This document shows, in pieces, positions 8,539-17,512 of a stretch of 64,000 bases of DNA; positions within the stretch are counted from its first letter, which is position 1, and every line of letters begins with the position of its first letter. The notes below the pieces were generated by a model. The model made no database searches and was not told where the DNA came from. It saw only the letters and a program-made list of their open reading frames with translations. The position numbers and the translations under genes were made by a program. The DNA comes from JBLXBZ01 sp048265185 (GTDB taxonomy: Bacteria; Pseudomonadota; Alphaproteobacteria; Rhizobiales; Stappiaceae), in NCBI GenBank assembly GCA_048265185.1, contig JBLXBZ010000001.1, positions 1-64,000 of the forward strand. The letters run 5' to 3'.

Positions 8539-9288
8539 CTAGGTCGCCGGTTCATTCAAGGCCTTGCGCAAATGGTTAATCAGGCCGTCTCGAGCGTCGC
8601 TAACGGTTAAACCTCGTGGTTCCCACACATGGCGATATAGAAAAAAGCTTGTGAGACGAAACGCGTCATTCAAAGCTTGCAAATCGATTTGGCTGGGAAC
8701 GTCGGATTGGCGCGCGCGCAAGAATGCGGGCAGGGGCAGTAACTTGGCGGCGTATGGCGCGCCTGCGGCGCGGCAAACTGCGCGCCCTGACTTTGGTGAA
8801 ACCCAGATTAGGTCATCGGTGACGCCTGAGGCGGCGCATTGACTAAGGTCCAGCCCGAAACCCAGCTCGCCCAACAATTGCAGCTCTAGGCGCACGATGA
8901 GAGCTCCAGCGATCAGAGGTTCGTCAATGTGCTCAAGAACGACTTCGAAAGCGTTATAAAGTGAGGGGTGTGGGTCGCGCTCCGGGAGGAGGCGCAAAAG
9001 CGCGGCGAGGGTTTGAACGCCATAAACGCCAAGCGGGGAAGCCATGAGTTCGGCGGCCCGCATGCGCAAGGGCTCAACTGTGAAAGTTCCTAAATGATTG
9101 TCGAGGCGGGCGCGCCAATTTAGTTGGAGCAGGTTGCCCGGTTGAAGCGTTGGCTGTTGCCGCCGACTGCGTCCCCCGCGCACCAGCCCCATGCATCGAC
9201 CGTGGGCGGGGGTCATGACCTCGAGTATGACGCTGCTTTCACCGTGGCGACGTGTTCCAATCACCACGCCTTCGCCGGTCCATTCCAT
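8539..9288 (-). CDS. recO: DNA repair protein RecO
   Basis: A 249-residue RecO, which loads RecA onto SSB-coated single-stranded DNA in the RecF pathway. The N-terminal OB fold is seen in MEWTGEGVVIGTRRHGESSVILEVMT followed by GRCMGLVRGG, and a helical C-terminal domain follows (LLRLLPERDPHPSLYNAFEVVLEHI). Part of the lepB-rnc-era-recO-parC run; it begins 52 bases after era. The 190-base gap before parC holds no gene that I can see. Confidence 0.95.
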   Translation of the reverse strand: MEWTGEGVVIGTRRHGESSVILEVMTPAHGRCMGLVRGGRSRRQQPTLQPGNLLQLNWRARLDNHLGTFTVEPLRMRAAELMASPLGVYGVQTLAALLRLLPERDPHPSLYNAFEVVLEHIDEPLIAGALIVRLELQLLGELGFGLDLSQCAASGVTDDLIWVSPKSGRAVCRAAGAPYAAKLLPLPAFLRARQSDVPSQIDLQALNDAFRLTSFFLYRHVWEPRGLTVSDARDGLINHLRKALNEPAT

Positions 9289-9340
9289 TTTTGAGATCGT
9301 CCCTCATGAGGCTGTTAAGACAGGACGTTGAAAATGGGCG

Positions 9341-10291
9341 CTATTTGTGAAAGTCAAGGCCCATCTCACGATACCGCTCTGGATCGTCGCTCCAGTTTTC
9401 ACGAACTTTGACGAAGAGAAACAGATGGACCGGACGCTCAAGCGCTTCGGTGATTTCCTGACGGGCGGCTTGGGAGATGGTTTTGATAGTGCTCCCGTTT
9501 CGGCCTAGGACTATGGCTTTTTGGCTGTCCCGCTCGACAAATATCGTTTGCTCTATGCGTACGGACCCATCACGCCTTTCTTCCCATTTTTCCGTCTCGA
9601 CCGTGGAAATATAGGGAATTTCCTCATGCAGGCGCAGGAAGAGTTTTTCACGCGTGATCTCGGACGCCAGCATTCTCATGGGCAGGTCGGAGGCTTGGTC
9701 TTCCGGATAAAGCCATGGGCCGACCGGCGCTTGCGCGGCGAAATAAGTGAGGAGATCGTCGACGCCGTCGCCTTTGAGCGCGGAGACCATGAAGGTTTGA
9801 TCAAAGGGGATGCGATCGTTCACGGACTGGGCCAAAGCCAGCAATGTGTCGCGGCGCATTTCGTCGATTTTGTTGAGAATGACGATTTTCGGCAGCTTGA
9901 TGTCGGCGAGGCGCATCAAGATGTCTTCGGCCTGCTCGTCAATGCCTTTGCGCGCGTCAAGCAGCATGGCGATCAGATCTGCGTCTTTGGCTCCGCCCCA
10001 TGCGGTGTTGACCATGGCCCGGTCCAGCCGCCGTTTGGGCTTGAAGATTCCAGGGGTGTCGACAAAGATCATCTGAGACTGGTCCTTCATCGCGATGCCG
10101 CGAATGATGGCGCGCGTGGTCTGGACCTTATGGGTGACAATGGAGACCTTCAAACCCACTAGCGCGTTGAGCAAGGTGGATTTTCCCGCGTTCGGCGCGC
10201 CGATCAGAGCGATAAACCCCGCGCGCGTCTGGGTGTCGTCACTGGCTACGGCTTTGTCAGCGCTCGCGGTTTTATCGGTTGTTTCAGTCAC
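9341..10291 (-). CDS. era: GTPase Era
   Basis: A 316-residue ribosome-assembly GTPase that binds the 3' end of 16S rRNA. The G motifs are GAPNAGKST (G1), DTPGIF (G3) and NKID (G4), followed by a C-terminal KH domain with GRNGSTIKTIS. I place the start at GTG 10291, which overlaps the rnc stop by 8 bases and has GGAG about 10 bases upstream; an ATG at 10327 would add 12 residues, overlaps rnc by 44 bases and lacks a ribosome-binding site. The overlap suggests coupled translation with rnc. Confidence 0.96.
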   Translation of the reverse strand: MTETTDKTASADKAVASDDTQTRAGFIALIGAPNAGKSTLLNALVGLKVSIVTHKVQTTRAIIRGIAMKDQSQMIFVDTPGIFKPKRRLDRAMVNTAWGGAKDADLIAMLLDARKGIDEQAEDILMRLADIKLPKIVILNKIDEMRRDTLLALAQSVNDRIPFDQTFMVSALKGDGVDDLLTYFAAQAPVGPWLYPEDQASDLPMRMLASEITREKLFLRLHEEIPYISTVETEKWEERRDGSVRIEQTIFVERDSQKAIVLGRNGSTIKTISQAARQEITEALERPVHLFLFVKVRENWSDDPERYREMGLDFHK

Positions 10292-11018
10292 TTGATGTCG
10301 TCTCCGTCCAAACGCCTTTTTCGACAAGAGCCGTCGACGCCGCGCTTTGTTCTGCTATTCGTTTCGAGCCGCCATGGCCTGTGGCGAGCGGCTTTCCTTC
10401 AACTGTAACCGTGACCGTGAATACGGGCGCGTGGTCAGGGCCTCCGCGTTTGATAACGTCATAAACGGGGGGGGCGAGGCCGCGTCCCTGCGCCCATTCT
10501 TGCAACGTTGTTTTGGCGTCACGCAAGGGGCCGTTCCAGTTTAACATCAATGGCCGCCAGATGGTTTCCACCACGTCGCGCGCGCATTCATATCCGCCGT
10601 CGAGAAAAATTGCGGCGATCACCGCTTCGCAAACATCAGCGAGGATCGCGGTTTTTTTTCGTCCGCCGGTCTGTTCTTCGCTATCGCTGATTGTGAGCGC
10701 CGAACCAATGTTCAGCTCAACCGCCACTTGCGCGCATGTCTCTTTTTTGACCAAATGGTTGAGACGTCTGGCCAGTTCGCCTTCATCCGCCTTGGGGAAG
10801 GCGTCATGCAGCATCCGCGCGACCACAAGGCCCAGCACGCGGTCGCCAACGAACTCCAGGCGTTGGTAGCTTCCTGTGCCCGCTTGCGAAGTGGGTAGGG
10901 CGCTGGCGTGCGTTAAGGCAAGCTTCATAAGACCCGGATCCTTGAACTGGTATCCGAGGCGCGATTCCAGCGCCTGTTCAGACGCCCGTCCAAAGGAACC
11001 TGCTCGTTCCGGTCTCAT
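10284..11018 (-). CDS. rnc: ribonuclease III
   Basis: A 244-residue double-strand-specific endoribonuclease that processes rRNA precursors and regulates mRNAs. The RNase III signature is RLEFVGDRVLG, with further acidic metal ligands in LADVCEAVIAAIFLDGG; a double-stranded RNA-binding domain follows (TTLQEWAQGRGL ... KRIAEQSAA). The start MRPERAGSF at 11018 has AGGA 8 bases upstream; an in-frame ATG at 11123 would add 35 residues and is rejected. Lies between lepB and era, the standard order. Confidence 0.96.
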   Translation of the reverse strand: MRPERAGSFGRASEQALESRLGYQFKDPGLMKLALTHASALPTSQAGTGSYQRLEFVGDRVLGLVVARMLHDAFPKADEGELARRLNHLVKKETCAQVAVELNIGSALTISDSEEQTGGRKKTAILADVCEAVIAAIFLDGGYECARDVVETIWRPLMLNWNGPLRDAKTTLQEWAQGRGLAPPVYDVIKRGGPDHAPVFTVTVTVEGKPLATGHGGSKRIAEQSAASTALVEKGVWTETTSSD

Positions 11019-11154
11019 GATTTCGTTCCTTGCGATTGTTGCGTTTGATATATGACGGAACCTTTCGGAAAACCGTTTCTCACCCGAGTAATTTAATTCG
11101 CGTCCCGGAGTTCTCCGGATCAACTTTGTGATCGCGCATGGAGTTTCCGGCTGA

Positions 11155-11916
11155 TTATAGCGTTGTGAACAATCTGTTCCAGCGCACGGTCCACGGCCAC
11201 TCCCAGACTTTCCAGGCGGAGGCGTGACCTTCTATAGAGAAGAACAGAATTTCTGCCCGGCCAACGAAATTCTCAAGCGGCACATATCCCACATCATTCA
11301 GATAGCGGCTATCCAACGAGTGATCGCGGTTATCTCCCATCATGAAAAAGTGCTGGGGAGGAACCTTGTAGACTTTCGTGTTGTCCATTGCGCCATTTAA
11401 CGTCAGATCCAGCGTATCATAGGAAACGCCGTTTGGTAACGTTTCTCGATATCTGGGACTGCGGCGGACATTGCCGGAGGCGTCGGTTTCGATGAAATCG
11501 TCGATGCGCTCACGTTTTACGGCGACGCCGTTGATGTGCAAGACGCCGTCGATCATCTGGATTTCATCGCCGGGGAGACCGATCACGCGTTTGATGTAAT
11601 CAGTGGAATTGTCACGCGGGAGTTTGAATACGGCCACGTCGCCGCGCTCAGGGTCGCTTTCCCAAATCCGGCCCTGAAAGGGCGCTAGTCCATAGGGGAA
11701 AGAATAGCGTGAATAGCCATAACTGTATTTTGACACGAAAAGATAGTCGCCGACAAGAAGCGTGTCCATCATCGAGCCAGAGGGGATGTTAAATGGCTGA
11801 AAGAGAAATGTTCTAACCACTAACGCCAAAATCAGCGCCTGAGCGATCACTTTGACGGTTTCAAAAGCGCCGCCCTCTTTCGGATTTTTGGCTTTTTGCT
11901 TCGTGGTGTCTGACAC
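11155..11916 (-). CDS. lepB: signal peptidase I
   Basis: A 253-residue membrane-bound serine protease that removes signal peptides from exported proteins. A single N-terminal transmembrane helix (VIAQALILALVVRTFLF) precedes the catalytic Ser in PSGSMMDTL; the general-base Lys lies in YIKRVIGLPGD, and GDNRDHSLDSR is the conserved box E. The GTG start at 11916 has AAGGA at a 9-base distance. It is the upstream gene of lepB-rnc-era-recO. Confidence 0.96.
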   Translation of the reverse strand: MSDTTKQKAKNPKEGGAFETVKVIAQALILALVVRTFLFQPFNIPSGSMMDTLLVGDYLFVSKYSYGYSRYSFPYGLAPFQGRIWESDPERGDVAVFKLPRDNSTDYIKRVIGLPGDEIQMIDGVLHINGVAVKRERIDDFIETDASGNVRRSPRYRETLPNGVSYDTLDLTLNGAMDNTKVYKVPPQHFFMMGDNRDHSLDSRYLNDVGYVPLENFVGRAEILFFSIEGHASAWKVWEWPWTVRWNRLFTTL

Positions 11917-12139
11917 GCGCGTTGGTCCTTTGGTCTTTACTTTTTAATTTCGTAATTACGATCAGCATTCCGAAAAGCTTTGGCCTAAAACCTCAAGCTA
12001 TGAAAATTACCGTTTAAAATCACTTTATCAGCTTTGAAATTTGCTTGTAGCGACTTGTGCGCGGCGACGCAACGTCGCGGACTTTTAAAATTAAAACGTT
12101 CACGCCTTGTTTGCGCTCAGGCAAACCAGCACGGATGTA

Positions 12140-12601
12140 TCATGTTGCTGGAGGTTCGTCGCTGTTGTCATTGTCTAATGGCGCGCTGCGAGCGTTCGGC
12201 CAGTTTTCCGGCCAGGCGCTGATCACGACAAATGCTTGGGCCAGAGGAAAATCGTCAGTGATGGTCAAATCAATACGGGGAAGGAACCCTTCAGGGACAA
12301 GCGCGTCAAGGCGGGCTTGCGCGCTGCCAATCAGCTCAAGCGTTGGCTTGCCTGAAGGAAGGTTGATGACTCCCATTTCTCGCCAAGCCACGCCCATGCG
12401 GATGCCGGTTCCCAGAGCTTTTGAACAGGCTTCTTTTGCGGCGAAACGTTTGGCGTATGAGGCTGCGCGCTCCGCGCGGCGCTCCGAGCGCTGACGCTCG
12501 CGCTCTGTGAATACGCGGTTGGTGAAGCGCTCGCCGAAACGAGCCAGCGTTTTTTCAACGCGCCGAATGTCAATCAAGTCTGACCCGATGCCGACAATCA
12601 T
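12140..12601 (-). CDS. acpS: holo-[acyl-carrier-protein] synthase
   Basis: A 153-residue AcpS that transfers 4'-phosphopantetheine from CoA to acyl carrier protein. It starts with MIVGIGSDLIDIRRVE (metal-binding Asp8) and has the second motif FAAKEACSKALGTG. Its ATG overlaps the stop of the upstream DUF2062 gene by 4 bases, so translation is probably coupled. The 223-base gap to lepB shows no gene. Confidence 0.96.
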   Translation of the reverse strand: MIVGIGSDLIDIRRVEKTLARFGERFTNRVFTERERQRSERRAERAASYAKRFAAKEACSKALGTGIRMGVAWREMGVINLPSGKPTLELIGSAQARLDALVPEGFLPRIDLTITDDFPLAQAFVVISAWPENWPNARSAPLDNDNSDEPPAT

Positions 12602-13227
12602 GGGAGGCTTCCAGATTGTGGTTCAGAGCAGTTTTTCACCCGCTTGCCTTTGGAAGGCGTGTTACTTTCGATATCTCGGCGACGCGCCTCCAGACGATGG
12701 CGTCGCGCAGTTTGGTAGCCGCGAACGCTATAGAAAACCGCGAAATAACTGATAACGAATACAATCAAACCCAAGGGGACAGCCCCTAGAAACATTGGTT
12801 TGAAAATTGGCCAAAGAACCTCCCAAGACTGTTCAAATATATTCACGGAGAGGTGGTCGCCCAGAGAGGGGCCTGTTAGGTGGTGAGGTTGTCCGGAGAG
12901 AATGAACGTGCCGACTTTATATGTGCTGGCCCAAATGAAAGGGAAAGTCAGGGGGTTTCCTACCGCCGTTCCCAGCGCCGCGGCGAGCATGTTGCCGCCG
13001 ATGATAAAGGCGATCAGGAAACTTAGAAGAAAATGGCACCCCACCAACGGCGTAATGGAGGCCATGGCTCCGGCGGCGAAGCCTAAAGCCACCGCATTGG
13101 GGCTCGCGGTTAAGCGTAGCACGCGTTTTGAGAAGTATCGAAATGAACGTATCCAGCTGTGGCGAGGCCAAACGGCGACGCGTAGGCGTTCCAGACGGGT
13201 TGGTTTGTCACGACGTTGAAACAACAT
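12598..13227 (-). CDS. DUF2062 membrane protein
   Basis: A 209-residue inner-membrane protein of the DUF2062 family, function unknown. The N-terminus is basic and aromatic (RRDKPTRLERLRVAVWPRHSW), then come the family features SPNAVALGFAAGAMASITPLVGCHFLLS and GTAVGNPLTFPFIW, with about three to four hydrophobic segments, and a basic C-terminal tail. It sits between rsh and acpS, as in many Hyphomicrobiales, and overlaps acpS by 4 bases. No more specific role can be supported. Confidence 0.9.
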   Translation of the reverse strand: MLFQRRDKPTRLERLRVAVWPRHSWIRSFRYFSKRVLRLTASPNAVALGFAAGAMASITPLVGCHFLLSFLIAFIIGGNMLAAALGTAVGNPLTFPFIWASTYKVGTFILSGQPHHLTGPSLGDHLSVNIFEQSWEVLWPIFKPMFLGAVPLGLIVFVISYFAVFYSVRGYQTARRHRLEARRRDIESNTPSKGKRVKNCSEPQSGSLP

Positions 13228-13300
13228 GCTTTTTTGTTTTCTCGGCGTTAGAGGGCGGGATGATCTTGGCGTGACTACCCACTTGGCGTAGAAATTGATT

Positions 13301-15514
13301 CTATCCGTTCACTCGGTTGACACTGGCGACATTCGCTTTAGCCCGCAACTTATTCATTATGCGGTTAAGATGTTTAAGATCCCATACTTCCAGATCGATG
13401 ATCATCTCGTGAAAATCGGGCGCTTTGCGAACCATTTTCAAGTTATCTATATTTCCCTCAAGCTCTCCAACGGCCTGCGCCACGGCGGCGAGCGAGCCGG
13501 GCTCGTTCAAGGCTGAAACGACAATCCGCGCAGGAAAGCGCTCCAGGCTGTTTTTTTCAATGTCCCATCGCACGTCCAGCCAGCGTTCTGGTTCATCTTC
13601 GAAGTCCCGCAGGAACGGCGATTGTATAGGATAGATCGTTACGCCAATCCCGGGGGTCAAGATGCCAACGATGCGATCGCCTGGAACTGCGCCTCCGTCA
13701 GGAGCGATTTCCACAGGCAGATCACGAGCAAGCCCGCGAATTGGCAAGGCGGAAGCGGTTTCTCCCACGGAAATTGAATCGGGAACCCGGAACTTCATGC
13801 CTGATCCGGATTCAATGTCGAACCATCCGTCCTCTGCGCTTATTTCGGTGAACGGAATGCGCTCGTCCCGGTGATGAGGCGCAAGCTCCGTTAAAATGCT
13901 GCTGATGGAAATGTCGCCACGTCCGATCGCCGCGGTTAATTCCGCGATGTTGTTCATGGAAAAGCGTGGAAGGGCAGAGCGAAGCAGTTCGTCGTTGAAC
14001 GCTTGGCCGATCCTCTCAAAGCTGCGTTCCAATATATGGCGGCCAAGGGCGGAGTATTGCTCACGGGCCGACTCCCGCGTGGCCCGGCGGATCGCCGCGC
14101 GCGCTTTTCCCGTCACGGCAATGGCCTCCCAGGCGGGGGGGGGAGTTTGCGCTTTGGAACGGATAATTTCCACTTCGTCGCCGTTGCGTAACTTGGTCAC
14201 CAACGGCATAATTTGGCCATTTATTTTGCATCCGACGCAGGTGTTGCCGACGTCTGTGTGAACCGCGTAAGCAAAATCTATGGGGGTTGCGTTGCGCGGT
14301 AGGGCGATCAAGCGCCCCTTGGGCGTGAAGCAAAATACTTGATCATGGAACAATTCAAGCTTGGTGTTTTCGAGAAATTCTTCAGGAGTGTCTCCTTCGG
14401 ATAATAATTCGATCGTTCGGCGCAGCCATTCGTAGGCGCGGCTTTCTTCGTCGAGCTTGGCGATGTTCAGACCGCCTAAATGACCGTCTTTGTAGAGCGC
14501 ATGGGCGGCGATGCCATATTCTGCGAGGCGGTCCATCGCCGTCGTTCTGATTTGCAGTTCTACGCGTTGCCGGCTTGGACCGACGACCGTCGTATGGATG
14601 GAGCGATAGTCATTTTGCTTGGGCGTTGAAATATAGTCCTTGAAACGGCCGGGAACGGTTGGCCAGGCCGTGTGAATAATGCCAAGGACTTGATAGCAAT
14701 CAGATATGCTGTCGACGATGACGCGAAAGCCGTAAATATCTGAGAGCTGTTCGAAGCCAATGGTCTTGCGCTGCATTTTGCGGAAAATTGAATGCGGTCG
14801 CTTTTCCCGACCTTTAACCGTCGCCGTGATGCCACGTTCCGCGAGCCGAGCCGTGAGGTCGGTCTCAATGTCACTGATCAGGGAGGCGTTTTTCTCGTGC
14901 AGGGCGGCAAGGCGGGTCGCGATTGTTTCATATGCGTCGGGATTGAGGGTGCGGAACGAGATGTCCTCAAGCTCCTCGCGCATATCATGCATGCCCATGC
15001 GGCCCGCGAGGGGCGCGTAAATATCCATCGTTTCCTGGGCTATGCGTCCGCGCTTATGCGTCGGCATATGCGTCAGCGTACGCATGTTATGCAGACGATC
15101 CGCCAGCTTGACCAGTAGCACACGAACGTCATCTGCGATCGCGAGGAGTAGTTTTCGGAAGTTTTCGGCTTGTTTCGCTTGTTTTGACACAAGATCAAGA
15201 CGTTTGATCTTGGTCAGGCCATCGACCAGTTTGCCGATTTCCTCGCCGAATGTTCTATCGATTTCCGCGCGCGTGGCGTCTGTGTCTTCAATCGTGTCGT
15301 GAAGCAGGGCTACGGCGATTGTGGCGTCATCCAGTCGCAGATTCGTCAAAATGGCGGCGACTTCGAGCGGATGGGAAAAATAGGGGTCGCCTGAGGCGCG
15401 CATTTGACTTCCATGCTTTTGCATGGCGTAAACATAGGCCTTGTTGAGCAACGCTTCATCTGCGTCGGGATTATATTGGTGAACCCGTTCTACGAGCTCA
15501 TACTGACGCATCAT
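13301..15514 (-). CDS. rsh: bifunctional (p)ppGpp synthetase/hydrolase
   Basis: A 737-residue RelA/SpoT homologue that makes and breaks the alarmone (p)ppGpp. The N-terminal HD hydrolase domain is intact (FSHPLEVA near residue 47, LLHDTIEDT near 70), the synthetase domain has YGFRVIVDS and KDYISTPKQNDYRSIHT, and TGS (CFTPKGRLIALPRNATPIDFA) and C-terminal ACT (NEPGSLAAVAQAVGELEGNI) domains follow. Alphaproteobacteria usually carry one long Rsh with both activities, matching this protein. Located just downstream of rpoZ, whose omega subunit is part of a ppGpp site on RNA polymerase. Confidence 0.96.
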   Translation of the reverse strand: MMRQYELVERVHQYNPDADEALLNKAYVYAMQKHGSQMRASGDPYFSHPLEVAAILTNLRLDDATIAVALLHDTIEDTDATRAEIDRTFGEEIGKLVDGLTKIKRLDLVSKQAKQAENFRKLLLAIADDVRVLLVKLADRLHNMRTLTHMPTHKRGRIAQETMDIYAPLAGRMGMHDMREELEDISFRTLNPDAYETIATRLAALHEKNASLISDIETDLTARLAERGITATVKGREKRPHSIFRKMQRKTIGFEQLSDIYGFRVIVDSISDCYQVLGIIHTAWPTVPGRFKDYISTPKQNDYRSIHTTVVGPSRQRVELQIRTTAMDRLAEYGIAAHALYKDGHLGGLNIAKLDEESRAYEWLRRTIELLSEGDTPEEFLENTKLELFHDQVFCFTPKGRLIALPRNATPIDFAYAVHTDVGNTCVGCKINGQIMPLVTKLRNGDEVEIIRSKAQTPPPAWEAIAVTGKARAAIRRATRESAREQYSALGRHILERSFERIGQAFNDELLRSALPRFSMNNIAELTAAIGRGDISISSILTELAPHHRDERIPFTEISAEDGWFDIESGSGMKFRVPDSISVGETASALPIRGLARDLPVEIAPDGGAVPGDRIVGILTPGIGVTIYPIQSPFLRDFEDEPERWLDVRWDIEKNSLERFPARIVVSALNEPGSLAAVAQAVGELEGNIDNLKMVRKAPDFHEMIIDLEVWDLKHLNRIMNKLRAKANVASVNRVNG

Positions 15515-15686
15515 ACCCGCAACCGTCCGTAGCTGGCAGTCGCTCCCGTCCTCGCCAAAGTCATCGGCTTTGGGCCGCAGGCGCGGTCGACGCCGTATGT
15601 CAAATGATGTGTATTCGTTAGGATTCGCCGTGAGGCGCGCAACAAATATTCGTTTTTATATCATGTGGGTCAAGAGTTACCCAAAA

Positions 15687-15716
15687 GTTGCGCTCAATGA
15701 AATTCATGAGCGCAAC
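15687..15716 (-). terminator. possible terminator downstream of rpoZ
   Basis: GTTGCGCTCA (15687-15696) and TGAGCGCAAC (15707-15716) form a perfect 10-bp stem with a 10-base loop. On the minus strand it follows rpoZ and is trailed by a short TTTT, so termination may be partial. On the plus strand a T-rich stretch follows too. Confidence 0.5.
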
Positions 15717-15792
15717 CCGCATTTTTATTTTTGATTACACGCTTGAGAGAAGTCCAAAAGCAGCCATCCGCCCGGATGGAGCGTGCTGACGA

Positions 15793-16191
15793 TCAGCCGT
15801 CGTCACTGCGCTCCGGCGGCACGAGGCCTTCCAAACCGCGGAGAAGGTCTTCTTCCGAAATACGGTCAAACTCGACGTTGGAATCGTCAACCTGATTGAC
15901 CTGTGTCGATGGTTGCGACGAACTGGGCACCAGCGGCACCGCATCCGGCTCCGGCTCATCCACTTCCACATATTTTTGCAAAGAATGGATCAGATCTTCT
16001 TTAAGATCTTCCGGACTGACAGTCTCGTCAGCGACTTCGCGGAGCGCGACCACAGGATTTTTGTCATTGTCCCGATCTATGGTCAGCGGCGAGCCGCTGG
16101 AAATCATCCGAGCGCGATGACTGGCCAGCAAAACCAGCTCAAAGCGGTTTTCGACCTTATCGATGCAATCTTCGACGGTCACGCGCGCCAT
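15793..16191 (-). CDS. rpoZ: RNA polymerase omega subunit
   Basis: A 132-residue omega subunit, which helps assemble RNA polymerase and contributes to a ppGpp-binding site. The start MARVTVEDCIDKVENRFELVLLASHRAR is diagnostic, followed by KNPVVALREVADETV. The C-terminal 60 residues form an acidic, proline- and serine-rich tail typical of the alphaproteobacterial form. Upstream of rsh in the same direction, with a 278-base spacer holding a hairpin. Confidence 0.96.
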   Translation of the reverse strand: MARVTVEDCIDKVENRFELVLLASHRARMISSGSPLTIDRDNDKNPVVALREVADETVSPEDLKEDLIHSLQKYVEVDEPEPDAVPLVPSSSQPSTQVNQVDDSNVEFDRISEEDLLRGLEGLVPPERSDDG

Positions 16192-16587
16192 TCAAAGTCT
16201 CCATGTCTTATATACGGGAAGTATCAAACCGCCCTAATAGGCCTATTGGAGATAAATTACAAGAGTTTTACGCTGTTTATATGGTGGCGGATTGCGCGGC
16301 GGCTGACAGGAGCGTCCAGCGTTACGGCGTTTGTGCGCGCTTATTTTTATGTTAACGCCCGGCGACTGAAAAGCCGCCTAATGGAGCAGCTTTCTTCAAA
16401 GGCGTTTTGGAGTCGCGAGGTTGGTTTGACTTCATGAGGTGGTTAAGAATCTCATGCGCGGCATGTGCATCGTTGTCTTTCCCTTGGAAATATCAATCAT
16501 TTGTTGACGGGTGACGTTTAAACTTAGTCTAAATCAGAAGATATCGGGAAAGTTAGTAATCAAAGGTTCGGTTTCTTCATTTATTTG

Positions 16588-16661
16588 TTCATATGAAGTG
16601 GCGAACTCTCATGAGTTGGTTGCGGTTCACCACGCAACTGGTGTACTGCCATATAGTGCAC
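16588..16661 (+). ncRNA. cluster of four consecutive inverted repeats, possible structured RNA
   Basis: TTCATATGAA (16588-16597); AACTC-TCAT-GAGTT (16604-16617); GTTGCG-8-CGCAAC (16619-16638); and GTGTACT-7-AGTGCAC (16641-16661, one G.U pair) follow one another with 1-6 base gaps. This density suggests RNA structure or protein-binding sites. Strand is assumed from the downstream gene; no known RNA family was recognised. Confidence 0.35.
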
Positions 16662-16700
16662 AATTCATAATTTGATTGTCAGAACGTAAATATCACGAAC

Positions 16701-16728
16701 GTCGAATTGTTTTAATTGCAAATTCGAC
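16701..16728 (+). promoter_or_regulatory. 8-bp inverted repeat upstream of the NYN gene
   Basis: GTCGAATT (16701-16708) and AATTCGAC (16721-16728) are perfect complements around a 12-base spacer. It could be an operator or an RNA hairpin; nothing else decides between the two. Confidence 0.35.
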
Positions 16729-16747
16729 ACGAGGATGAAGAGCAAGT

Positions 16748-16860
16748 CCGGGAAAACCGGGGCGGGTTGTCGCAGTGGCCGTTAGTTTGGTGCAGCGCTG
16801 GATGTGAAGTGCCTGAAGAAGCATTTTCTACGGCCACATAAAAGCACTTGAGCCAACCCG
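16748..16860 (+). ncRNA. possible pseudoknotted leader of the NYN gene
   Basis: Nested and crossing complementarities are seen. CGGGTTG (16763-16769) pairs with CAACCCG (16854-16860). Inside it GTGGCCGT (16775-16782) pairs with ACGGCCAC (16830-16837). AAGTGC (16807-16812), in the loop of that helix, is complementary to GCACTT (16844-16849) outside it, which would make a pseudoknot. A small CCGG-GAAAA-CCGG hairpin precedes. The element ends 25 bases before the ATG at 16886, so it may be a cis-acting leader. No T tract is present. Confidence 0.4.
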
Positions 16861-16885
16861 GGATCAGAGAAAGGCTTGATGAAGG

Positions 16886-17467
16886 ATGTTCGATCCGAGA
16901 GAGAAGGTTGCTTTATTCATTGATGGGGCAAATCTTTATTCGACTGCAAAGGCTATTGGGTTTGATATCGATTATAAACGGTTGCTCACGCAGTTTCAGC
17001 AACAAGGTTATTTGCTTCGCGCATATTATTATACTGCGTTGATTGAGGATCAGGAATATTCTTCAATCAGGCCATTGATCGATTGGCTCGATTACAACGG
17101 TTATAAAGTTGTGACAAAGCCGGTGAAGGAATTCGTCGATTCTGCTGGTCGTCGCAAAGTCAAGGGCAATATGGACATTGAGCTCGCAGTAGATGCGATG
17201 CAGGTGGTCGATCAGGTCGACCATGTTGTGTTGTTCTCTGGCGATGGCGATTTCCGTTCGCTGGTGGAGGCGCTTCAGCGGCGCGGACGCAAAGTGAGCG
17301 TGGTCTCGACGCTTCAAACCCAGCCTCCGATGATTGCTGACGACCTGCGTCGCCAGGCGGATCATTTTATTGATCTCGCGACGCTGGCCAACAAGATTGG
17401 CCGTGACCCTTCAGAGCGCCCAATTCGCTATACTGAGCGTGATGGGGATGAGGATGAGGATTATTGA
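16886..17467 (+). CDS. NYN domain (LabA/DUF88-like) protein
   Basis: A 193-residue PIN-like NYN domain protein. The start VALFIDGANLYSTAKAIG carries the first conserved Asp, KGNMDIELAVDAMQ and LFSGDGDFRSLVEALQRRGRKVSVVS carry the other acidic residues of the putative metal-dependent ribonuclease site. The C-terminus is acidic (ERDGDEDEDY). Members of the family are thought to act on RNA; the substrate here is unknown. It is followed 45 bases later by a uracil-DNA glycosylase gene, and preceded by the possible structured leader ending at 16860. Confidence 0.92.
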   Translation: MFDPREKVALFIDGANLYSTAKAIGFDIDYKRLLTQFQQQGYLLRAYYYTALIEDQEYSSIRPLIDWLDYNGYKVVTKPVKEFVDSAGRRKVKGNMDIELAVDAMQVVDQVDHVVLFSGDGDFRSLVEALQRRGRKVSVVSTLQTQPPMIADDLRRQADHFIDLATLANKIGRDPSERPIRYTERDGDEDEDY

Positions 17468-17512
17468 AAGTTTGCGATTTAACGACGGTGCAGATGAAGG
17501 TGAGCGTGTCCG

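Larger units (their letters stand above)
16192..16885. other. 694-base gene-free region with many inverted repeats
   Basis: No protein gene is supported here. The first 250 bases should carry the rpoZ promoter on the minus strand. From about 16588 to 16860 the sequence is unusually rich in perfect short inverted repeats (entries at 16588, 16701 and 16748). I looked for tmRNA (tag codons, T-loop), signal recognition particle RNA and 6S RNA features and found none that convince. Confidence 0.5.

Noticed and set aside
9521..10162. 213-codon open frame opposite era
   Set aside because: Lies wholly within era on the other strand; its length reflects the GC-rich codon pattern of era.
16438..16885. 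A tmRNA, 6S RNA or signal recognition particle RNA gene
   Set aside because: No tag-peptide codons of the ANDN type on either strand, no T-loop, no conserved SRP tetraloop region, and no 6S-like central bubble that I could define.
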